DNA of 11,463 nucleotides, from contig RFJF01000675.1 in the NCBI GenBank assembly GCA_003695455.1, positions 1 to 11,463 on the forward strand. The letters are read 5' to 3'. A model generated the notes under the pieces. That model did no database searches. It had not been told where the DNA came from and saw only the letters and a list, made by a program, of their open reading frames with translations. The DNA is from Chloroflexota bacterium. GTDB lineage: Bacteria; Chloroflexota; Anaerolineae; 4572-78; J111. Shown here piece by piece: positions 5,956-11,463 of the stretch. How positions within the stretch are numbered: the first letter of the stretch is position 1; every line of letters starts with the position of its first letter. The position numbers and the translations under genes were made by a program.

Positions 5956-6822
5956 ATGACCGATAATCATCGCCCCACCTACCTGCTGGTAGGTACCGTA
6001 ACCAAAGATTTGCACCCCGACCAGAGTTTTTCAATTGGGGGAACTGTCACCTACGCCTCGGTGGTGGCCCAAAATATGGGCTGGCGGCCCGTTATTGTTA
6101 CCCCCGCCGCGGCAGATTTTGAACCACCCGACTACCTCTCTCATTTGGACTGGCACGTGGTACCATCGCCACACACCACCACGTTTCGCAATGAATATGA
6201 CCGGCACGGTCACCGGCAGCAAACCATTGGCCCGGTTACCCGCCCCATCCGGCCCGATGAAATCCCCCCCCAATGCCGGCGCGCCACCGTGGTGCATTTG
6301 TGCCCGTTGGCTCAGGAGTACGGCCCCGATATTCTCTCGGCGTTTGACAGCCAAATGCTGGTAGCCACGCCGCAGGGCTGGTTGCGCCAGTGGGATGCCA
6401 ATGGGCTGGTATCGCTGGGAGACTGGCGGGGCGCTGCCGAAATTCTGCCGCGATTGGATGCGGGCATCATCAGTATTGAAGATGTGGACGGTAACTGGGC
6501 CATTGCCGAGCGTTGGGCTGCCCAAACTACCACCCTGATTGTGACGATGGGCGACCGGGGTTGCACGGTGTTCCACCGCGGCCAACGGTTTGTGGCACCG
6601 CCCCGTCCTGCACAGCCGGTAGACCCCACCGGCGCCGGCGATGTGTTTGCTGCGGCCTTCACCATTCGCTACGTTGAAACCGGCGACCTGTGGCTGGCGG
6701 CCCGTTTTGCCAACGTAACCGCCTCAATGTCCATCGAGCGGCCCGGCCCGCAGGGGTCACCCCTGCGCCACGAGGTTGACACGTATCTGCTGGAAAATCC
6801 CGTGGAACGGGTGAGCGGGTAA
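5956..6822 (+). CDS. PfkB-family carbohydrate/nucleoside kinase, substrate unknown
   Basis: The 288-residue protein is a ribokinase/PfkB-type kinase, which transfers phosphate from ATP to a sugar, nucleoside or related alcohol. It keeps the N-terminal glycine motif SIGGTVTYAS (26-35), the VTMGDRGC strand-turn (196-203) and the PfkB signature 2, DPTGAGDVFAAAF (223-235), in which Asp229 is the catalytic base and GAG forms the anion hole. It is slightly short for the family, with a reduced lid region. The ATG at 5956 directly follows AGGAA, so the ribosome-binding spacing is poor and the start is only probable. It stands alone between the jag terminator and parA, where many bacteria have mnmE, mnmG and rsmG. 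I see nothing that fixes the substrate. Confidence 0.85.
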   Translation: MTDNHRPTYLLVGTVTKDLHPDQSFSIGGTVTYASVVAQNMGWRPVIVTPAAADFEPPDYLSHLDWHVVPSPHTTTFRNEYDRHGHRQQTIGPVTRPIRPDEIPPQCRRATVVHLCPLAQEYGPDILSAFDSQMLVATPQGWLRQWDANGLVSLGDWRGAAEILPRLDAGIISIEDVDGNWAIAERWAAQTTTLIVTMGDRGCTVFHRGQRFVAPPRPAQPVDPTGAGDVFAAAFTIRYVETGDLWLAARFANVTASMSIERPGPQGSPLRHEVDTYLLENPVERVSG

Positions 6823-6850
6823 TTTCAGCCGGCGTTGTATTGCTTGTTGC

Positions 6851-6879
6851 TTGTTTGTGGCTGCCTGTCGTGTTAAAAT
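6851..6879 (+). promoter_or_regulatory. Possible promoter for parA-parB
   Basis: TTGTTT (6851-6856), a 17-bp spacer and TAAAAT (6874-6879) lie in the 230-bp gap between the kinase and parA. The -35 match is weak. If real, the transcript would have a leader of about 165 nt. Apart from this and a degenerate repeat (6955-7010), I see nothing firm in the gap. Confidence 0.35.
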
Positions 6880-6954
6880 GCCGGGCAAGCCGGCGGATAT
6901 GGATGCCCCGCCTGTGCCGTATTTGCAGGAGAGACAGGGCGAAGGGAAAAGATT

Positions 6955-7010
6955 ATTCGTCATTCATCGCTCGCAGCTCGTAGTTCGTCGCTTGCCATTT
7001 GCTGTTCGCA
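6955..7010. repeat. Degenerate short tandem repeat upstream of parA
   Basis: The stretch is built of imperfect 7-10 nt units such as TTCGTCATTCATCGCTCGCAG and CTCGTAGTTCGTCG, with variations on TTCGT/CTCGT/ATCGC. It differs from the flanking sequence and resembles low-complexity intergenic repeats that I associate with Chloroflexota and cyanobacterial genomes. No function can be assigned. Confidence 0.4.
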
Positions 7011-7052
7011 CATTCGCCTGGTTTCAGGGGAGACTGTGCCGCAATTAATACC

Positions 7053-7868
7053 ATGACAAAACACTCTGCATTTGTTTATACCGTTGCCAACCAAAAAGGT
7101 GGGGTAGGAAAAACCACCACAGCCGTCAATCTGGCGGCGTTTATTGCGGCGCGCAAAGCCCGGGTGCTGGTCATTGACGCGGACCCGCAAGCCAACGCCA
7201 CCTCCAGTTTGGGTGTGCGGCAAGACGGGCAGGGCGTATCGCTGTACGATACGCTGGTCAACAAAGTGCCGCTGGCCGACATCATTCAGCCCACGGCACG
7301 CCCGCGATTATCGCTGGCTCCGGCCGCGCCGGAACTTGCCGCCGCCGAAGTCGAACTGGTGCAAGTACTGGCCCGGGAGAATTTGTTGCGCAAGGCACTG
7401 TTGCCGGTGCTGGATGATTTTGATTTTGTATTCATTGACACGCCGCCCAGTTTGGGGTTGCTCACAGTAAACGCGCTGACCGCCTCCAATCAGGGGGTCA
7501 TTATTCCGGTGCAGTGCGAATATTTGGCGCTGGAAGGCTTGAGCCAGTTGATGCACACCATCAATCTGGTGCAAGAGAGCCTCAACAATGACCTGCGCGT
7601 GGCCGGCGTGGTGCTGACTATGTACGATGGCCGCACCAATCTGGCCGCCGACGTGGTGCGCGAGGTACAATCCTACTTTCCGGAACAGGTTTTTAAAAGT
7701 ATCATTCCCCGCAACGTGCGGCTCAGCGAAGCGCCCAGCTACGGCGAAGATATTCTGGCCTACGCGCCTAGTTCGCCCGGCAGCAAGGCGTATTTGGCCC
7801 TCACAGAAGAGTTGCTGAGCCGGGTGCGCAAGCAATTGGCAGCGGTTCAGGGAGAGGCGCAGTCATGA
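7053..7868 (+). CDS. parA: Chromosome-partitioning ATPase ParA (Soj)
   Basis: The 271-residue protein is a MinD/ParA-type ATPase that binds DNA as an ATP dimer and is released by ParB, thereby moving replicated origins apart. It shows the deviant Walker A KGGVGKTT (15-22), the A' motif DADPQ (42-46), Walker B FIDTPPS (127-133) and the C-terminal PRNVRLSEAPSYGEDI block characteristic of chromosomal Soj proteins. Length is typical and there is no N-terminal DNA-binding domain as in plasmid type Ia ParA. The ATG at 7053 fits the family N-terminus but has no close Shine-Dalgarno (GGGGAG at 7027-7032 is too distant). It overlaps parB by 4 bp (ATGA), so the two are co-expressed. Confidence 0.94.
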   Translation: MTKHSAFVYTVANQKGGVGKTTTAVNLAAFIAARKARVLVIDADPQANATSSLGVRQDGQGVSLYDTLVNKVPLADIIQPTARPRLSLAPAAPELAAAEVELVQVLARENLLRKALLPVLDDFDFVFIDTPPSLGLLTVNALTASNQGVIIPVQCEYLALEGLSQLMHTINLVQESLNNDLRVAGVVLTMYDGRTNLAADVVREVQSYFPEQVFKSIIPRNVRLSEAPSYGEDILAYAPSSPGSKAYLALTEELLSRVRKQLAAVQGEAQS

Positions 7869-8749
7869 CCAAAAAACGTGGACTTGGCAAAGGTTTGGGG
7901 GCGCTCATTCCCCCCGGCAGCAGCCGTACCAGTACCGGCGATGATTCTGTGCCGTCCGGCCCGGTAGAAATGCCGGTTGAACAGATATCTCCCAACCCGC
8001 ACCAGCCCCGGCAGGTGATGCGGCAGGATGAGTTACAGGAGCTTGCCAACTCCATCAGCGAGCACGGACTCATTCAGCCGTTGGTGGTAACCCAGGCCGG
8101 GCCGAACCAGTACCAGATTATTGCCGGCGAACGGCGCTGGCGGGCCAGCCAACTGGCAGGGCTAACCCACGTGCCGGTGGTTGTCAAAGAAACGACGCCG
8201 CAGCAAATGCTGGAACTGGCGATTGTGGAAAACATCCAGCGGGCCGATTTGAATCCGCTGGAAGAAGCGCAGGCGTACGCGCAGTTGATGACCGAATTTG
8301 GCCTGACTCAGGAGGCTGTGGCCGAACGGGTGGGCAAAAGTCGGACAGCGGTGGCTAACACGGTGCGGCTGCTCAACCTGCCCGATGAAATAAAAACCGC
8401 ACTGGCCGAAGGCAAAATCACCGAGGGCCACGCCCGCGCAATTTTGGGGCTTAAAAAACAGCGAGACCAGTTGCTGGTGCTGGCCGTTATCATCAGCAAA
8501 GGGCTGAATGTGCGCCAAACCGAGTTGCAGGTGCGGCAGATGCTGGCCGGAGAATCGGCCAAACCCAAACGCCCACCGCTCAGCCCGCACGATAAAGCAA
8601 TGCTGGCCCGCTTTGAATCGGAGTTGGGTACCAAAGTTGAACTGACCCGCACCGAAGATGAATCCGGCAGGTTGACCATCCACTTTTATTCGCAGGAAGA
8701 GTTGCAGGCTATTTTTAACGCCATTCTGGGCAAAGACGAACAACTGTAA
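7865..8749 (+). CDS. parB: Chromosome-partitioning protein ParB (Spo0J)
   Basis: The 294-residue protein is the CTP-dependent DNA clamp that loads at parS and stimulates ParA. It starts MTKKRGLGKGLGALIP, the conserved Spo0J leader that contacts ParA. The ParB/Srx domain follows (about 35-125) with HQPR (46-49), the CTP-binding AGERRWRA (87-94) and ENIQRADLNPLEEA (122-135). A helix-turn-helix for parS (about 143-170, TQEAVAERVGKSRTAVAN) and a C-terminal dimerisation domain ending at 294 complete it. GGAGAGG (7851-7857) is a good Shine-Dalgarno and the start overlaps the parA stop. No parS sequence is recognisable in this window. Confidence 0.94.
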   Translation: MTKKRGLGKGLGALIPPGSSRTSTGDDSVPSGPVEMPVEQISPNPHQPRQVMRQDELQELANSISEHGLIQPLVVTQAGPNQYQIIAGERRWRASQLAGLTHVPVVVKETTPQQMLELAIVENIQRADLNPLEEAQAYAQLMTEFGLTQEAVAERVGKSRTAVANTVRLLNLPDEIKTALAEGKITEGHARAILGLKKQRDQLLVLAVIISKGLNVRQTELQVRQMLAGESAKPKRPPLSPHDKAMLARFESELGTKVELTRTEDESGRLTIHFYSQEELQAIFNAILGKDEQL

Positions 8750-8770
8750 CCGTAACGGTGTTTGAAACGC

Positions 8771-8798
8771 AAAAAGCCGCCAATCGAGCGGCTTTTTT
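8771..8798 (+). terminator. Bidirectional intrinsic terminator between parB and the convergent DUF3307 gene
   Basis: AAAAAGCCGC (8771-8780) and GCGGCTTTTT (8788-8797) form a perfect 10-bp stem around CAATCGA, with another T at 8798. The A-run and T-run on either side let it act on both strands. It lies 21 bp after parB and 32 bp beyond the end of the minus-strand gene. Confidence 0.85.
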
Positions 8799-8830
8799 GT
8801 TGCACAGGCAGGTGAGTGAGCCGGCAGGAA

Positions 8831-9607
8831 TTAACCCGGAAGTACAGGCGGTGTAACGTTGTACAAAATCAGGCTGACCAGCAGCGCCGTAACAAAACTG
8901 GTGGCAACTTTGGTGATAACCGCGGTTTTGTCGGCGCGGGCCTGCCCTTTGTAAATCATTACCGCCAGCCGGGGAACAAATACCAGCGGCGCAAAAATTA
9001 CGTAGCCGGTCAGCATCAACGCCGAACCTAAAATACGCTCGATACTGCCCAGCACCCGGTCTTCTGTATCAATGCTGACGGTTTTGTTGGTTTCGTGCCC
9101 CTGTGCGGCCCAGATGGCTACCGTAATTTCAACCTCAAGGACGGGTGCGGTGCTGATGAGGATTGCCAGGCCCGTCAGGTAGGCCAGCAGCCGGTACTGG
9201 CCGGGTGCGTCGGCCAGGCCAAGATAGGCCAGCGTGTTGGGGGTCCAGCCGGTGGCGGCCCAGGCAATGAACATTAGTGACAGCATGTGGGCCAGTTGGT
9301 CCAAAAACAGAAGCAACAGTCCCTTGCCCCGGCTGTTATCCACAAAAATAAACGTGCGAAACTGGTCAATAAACAGGTGGATGCAAAAGAGCACAATCAT
9401 CCACACCCACCAGTTGGGAATAGTTCCCCACACCAAAAGGGCGGTTACCAACGTCACCACGCCCACGTGGATGGTTAATCCGCGCCAGCCGTTGCGTTTG
9501 GCCAGCACTAACCAGTAGGGTTGCAAAACAAAATCGCCCACAAAGTGGCCGAGCAGCAGGCGCATAAAAAATGAAAGCGCAATTTCAGAATCTACAGGTG
9601 TCATCAT
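8831..9607 (-). CDS. DUF3307-family integral membrane protein
   Basis: The 258-residue hydrophobic protein has about six to seven membrane segments. Its N-terminal half matches the DUF3307 pattern, with polar residues placed inside hydrophobic helices: His21 and Asp25 with Gln29 in GHFVGDFVLQPYWL (20-33), His47, HLFIDQFR (77-84) and DQLAHMLSL (103-111). The repeated His/Asp pairs suggest metal or proton handling, but no function is established for the family that I can name. The start has two adjacent ATG codons (9607 and 9604) and no evident Shine-Dalgarno. It follows the cNMP-patatin gene by 45 bp on the same strand, without a visible promoter between, so the two are probably one transcript. 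Confidence 0.75.
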   Translation of the reverse strand: MMTPVDSEIALSFFMRLLLGHFVGDFVLQPYWLVLAKRNGWRGLTIHVGVVTLVTALLVWGTIPNWWVWMIVLFCIHLFIDQFRTFIFVDNSRGKGLLLLFLDQLAHMLSLMFIAWAATGWTPNTLAYLGLADAPGQYRLLAYLTGLAILISTAPVLEVEITVAIWAAQGHETNKTVSIDTEDRVLGSIERILGSALMLTGYVIFAPLVFVPRLAVMIYKGQARADKTAVITKVATSFVTALLVSLILYNVTPPVLPG

Positions 9608-9652
9608 TGGATAAATTTTTGGGTAATTTGGTGCAATAGTAGTCCAGAGTAG

Positions 9653-11350
9653 TCAGTTGTACGAATTGGAGAAGAGTTTTTGAAGCAGCGGTAAATTGTG
9701 CTGGACGGCCTCTCGGCCCAATTGCAAAAACTGGTCGGCCTTGTCATAGTCCATCGCCGTGAAAACTTCAACCTTTGGTTTGATTAGTACATCCACCGGC
9801 GACATCCGGGTTTTAACAATTTCGCGTTCCATGATTGACATCATATTGCTGAGTACGTTGAAAAAACTCGGGTGCCGGAAGCGGCGCGAGTTGGCCCGGC
9901 CCCGGGCGCGCTCCTCCTCAATAGAGGGGATAACGCTGGAGGCAATAATGATGTCGGCGCCTTTTTCGGCCAGTACGCTGGCCGGTACGGGGTTAACTGC
10001 CCCACCGTCAATCAGGTAGTGGTCGCCAATCTGGTAGGGTGCAAAAATGCCAATCATCCCGATGCTGGCCCGCACAGCGTCGGCCAGCGGGCCTTCTTCA
10101 AACACCACCTCTTCCCCCGACATCACATCGGCGGCTACCACAAAAAAAGGAATTCGGGTATCGGCAAAGGTTGCGTCATTCAATTGTTTTGCCAAAAACT
10201 TTCGCGTAGCGATGCCTTTGATTAAGCCGTTCCAGGGTAATTTGAATTTGGGATCCCACAACCCGCTTTTAAAGCTGATGTGCTTGAGCATATTTTGGGC
10301 AAACTCCGCAATTTCGGTCACGGGTTTGCCGACGGCGTACATGCCGCCAAACAGCGACCCGGCGCTGGTACCGGCAATCATATCAATGGGGATGCCGGCC
10401 TCTTCCAGCGCCTGAAGCACACCGATATGCGCAATTCCGCGCGCGCCGCCGCTCGACAGCGCCAGCCCTACCACCCGGCGGGTAATCTTGCGGGCGGTTC
10501 GGTCTACGCTGGTCTGGCTGTTGTTGCAGGTAAAGGTAGGGCCGGGGCACCGGTCAATTACCCACGCCGGCGCTTTGGTATCACACAGCACTAATGCATC
10601 TGAAATTTGCAGCGCTTTGGCGCTGGCAGGGTTGTCTTGCTCTGGCAGTACAACCAGCACCCAATCGTATCCATCGGCCAAAATGCCCATGGTTTCTACA
10701 AAAGAATCACTGGACAAATCAGACATTGACTCCAGTACCGCCAGATATTCACTCTGAATTTCTGGCGGTACCTGAGCGCTCAAATCTTCGTCTGTCAAAT
10801 CAAACAGCACCACCCGTTGGCCCGTAATTTGCTGAATGCTGTGGGCCAGCCGCCACACCTGCTTGCCCATCACGGCCGAGAGACGGTAGCCCCGGCGTTG
10901 GGTCGTTTGAGTGACACTGGCGCTCAAACGCCGGCTGAGTTCGCGCGTAATTTGCAGGGCAATTTCCGGATTGTCAACCAGCAACTCGTCCAGGTCAGCT
11001 TTGTGCAGCATCCACAGGTCGGCGTCAATGGTAACGGTCACAGTGGCGGTGCGTCGCTGGTCCAGAATCAGGGCCATTTCGCCAAAAAAGTTGTTTGGCC
11101 CCAAATAATTTATGATTTTTTCCGAGCCGCTGCCGGTGCTGACAGATACCTTAACCTGCCCGCTTTCAATCAGATACATCGAATTCCCCAGGCTGCCTTC
11201 GGTAAACACAACCTGGTCATGTTCGTAGCTCACCAGCTTTAGCCGTGACGAGATGGTTTGCAGGGTTTCCGGAGAGAGGCTTCTGAAAAATGGGATGTGC
11301 CGCAGATTTTCTACGACGTTTGCATTTTGTTGGGCTGGTATGTTGTTCAT
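9653..11350 (-). CDS. Cyclic-nucleotide-binding patatin-like phospholipase (NTE type)
   Basis: The 565-residue protein joins a Crp-like cNMP-binding domain (about 13-145) to a C-terminal patatin-like lipase domain (about 293-500). The first has the phosphate-binding-cassette pattern FFGEMALILDQRRTATV (88-104), with the phosphate-contacting Arg kept. The second has the oxyanion loop SGGARGIAH (300-308), nucleophile Ser329 in GTSAGS and catalytic Asp448 in DGG. This layout resembles neuropathy target esterase, a lysophospholipase. Residues about 155-290 form a separate domain with Rossmann-like strands (RVVLFDL, DWVLVVLP, ALVLCDT) but no P-loop. I chose the ATG at 11350: the frame reaches a TTG at 11407, but that lies upstream of the promoter -10 box. 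It is followed by the DUF3307 gene. Confidence 0.9.
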   Translation of the reverse strand: MNNIPAQQNANVVENLRHIPFFRSLSPETLQTISSRLKLVSYEHDQVVFTEGSLGNSMYLIESGQVKVSVSTGSGSEKIINYLGPNNFFGEMALILDQRRTATVTVTIDADLWMLHKADLDELLVDNPEIALQITRELSRRLSASVTQTTQRRGYRLSAVMGKQVWRLAHSIQQITGQRVVLFDLTDEDLSAQVPPEIQSEYLAVLESMSDLSSDSFVETMGILADGYDWVLVVLPEQDNPASAKALQISDALVLCDTKAPAWVIDRCPGPTFTCNNSQTSVDRTARKITRRVVGLALSSGGARGIAHIGVLQALEEAGIPIDMIAGTSAGSLFGGMYAVGKPVTEIAEFAQNMLKHISFKSGLWDPKFKLPWNGLIKGIATRKFLAKQLNDATFADTRIPFFVVAADVMSGEEVVFEEGPLADAVRASIGMIGIFAPYQIGDHYLIDGGAVNPVPASVLAEKGADIIIASSVIPSIEEERARGRANSRRFRHPSFFNVLSNMMSIMEREIVKTRMSPVDVLIKPKVEVFTAMDYDKADQFLQLGREAVQHNLPLLQKLFSNSYN

Positions 11351-11389
11351 GGCCGGGAATAACAGCGTTCTATTTTTGGTGCTTAAAAA

Positions 11390-11418
11390 ATTATAACATT
11401 TGCCCAAACCCGCATCAA
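11390..11418 (-). promoter_or_regulatory. Promoter of the patatin-DUF3307 operon
   Basis: On the minus strand TTGATG (complement 11413-11418) and a perfect TATAAT (complement 11390-11395) are spaced by 17 bp. Transcription would start near 11383, giving a leader of about 33 nt to the ATG at 11350. This element decides the start codon of the downstream gene. Confidence 0.7.
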
Positions 11419-11463
11419 TGGGACATAAGGCTTAAGGCGCGGGACAAAATAGAGGTCCGGCAC

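Noticed and set aside
5164..6015. 283-codon minus-strand open frame antisense to jag
   Set aside because: It is antisense to a well-supported gene, crosses the terminator, and has no recognisable domain.
8756..8770. Possible parS-like GTTTGAAAC after parB
   Set aside because: It lacks the central CACGTG of known parS sites and merges into the terminator region.
9336..9344. Perfect DnaA-box sequence TTATCCACA
   Set aside because: It is a single copy inside the DUF3307 coding region, with no second box or AT-rich unwinding region nearby, so it is most likely chance.

Overview
The window looks like a chromosomal segment of an uncultured, moderately GC-rich Chloroflexota bacterium (Anaerolineae-like). 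This rests on my recognition of the protein styles (RpmH, RnpA, a YidC without the proteobacterial-type periplasmic domain, ParA/ParB) and on gene order, not on any search. It is mostly ordinary housekeeping DNA with a few unusual genes.

Layout. (1) 3-1261, plus strand: the 3' end of an acetoacetyl-CoA synthetase gene is translationally coupled (ATGA overlap) to an OsmC/Ohr-family gene. The latter is interrupted by one in-frame TGA exactly where the family has its N-terminal redox cysteine. A strong stem-loop starts right after that TGA, so I read the gene as a selenoprotein gene with a bacterial SECIS element. A perfect palindromic terminator follows. (2) 1390-2618: a LysE-type exporter (minus) and an Lrp/AsnC regulator (plus) are divergent, and their predicted promoters overlap around an inverted repeat. 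(3) 2663-5894, plus strand: a consensus promoter drives rpmH-rnpA-yidD-yidC-jag, the ribosomal-protein/RNase P/membrane-insertase cluster, closed by an intrinsic terminator. The YidC protein carries an extra DUF11-like beta domain between its signal sequence and the insertase core. (4) 5956-6822: a PfkB-family sugar/nucleoside kinase. (5) 7053-8798: parA-parB chromosome partitioning genes, overlapping by ATGA and closed by a bidirectional terminator. (6) 8831-11350, minus strand: a cyclic-nucleotide-binding/patatin phospholipase gene followed 45 bp later by a DUF3307 membrane-protein gene, with a good sigma70-type promoter at the right edge.

How the genes fit together. rpmH to jag supplies ribosome, RNase P and membrane-insertion functions, and parAB is the segregation module that often lies near the same cluster. 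The familiar dnaA upstream of rpmH and mnmE/mnmG/rsmG between jag and parA are absent here. An Lrp gene sits upstream of rpmH and a PfkB kinase sits between jag and parA. No parS site or DnaA-box cluster was found. The most notable items are the candidate Sec-containing OsmC protein with its SECIS-like hairpin and the DUF11-YidC architecture.
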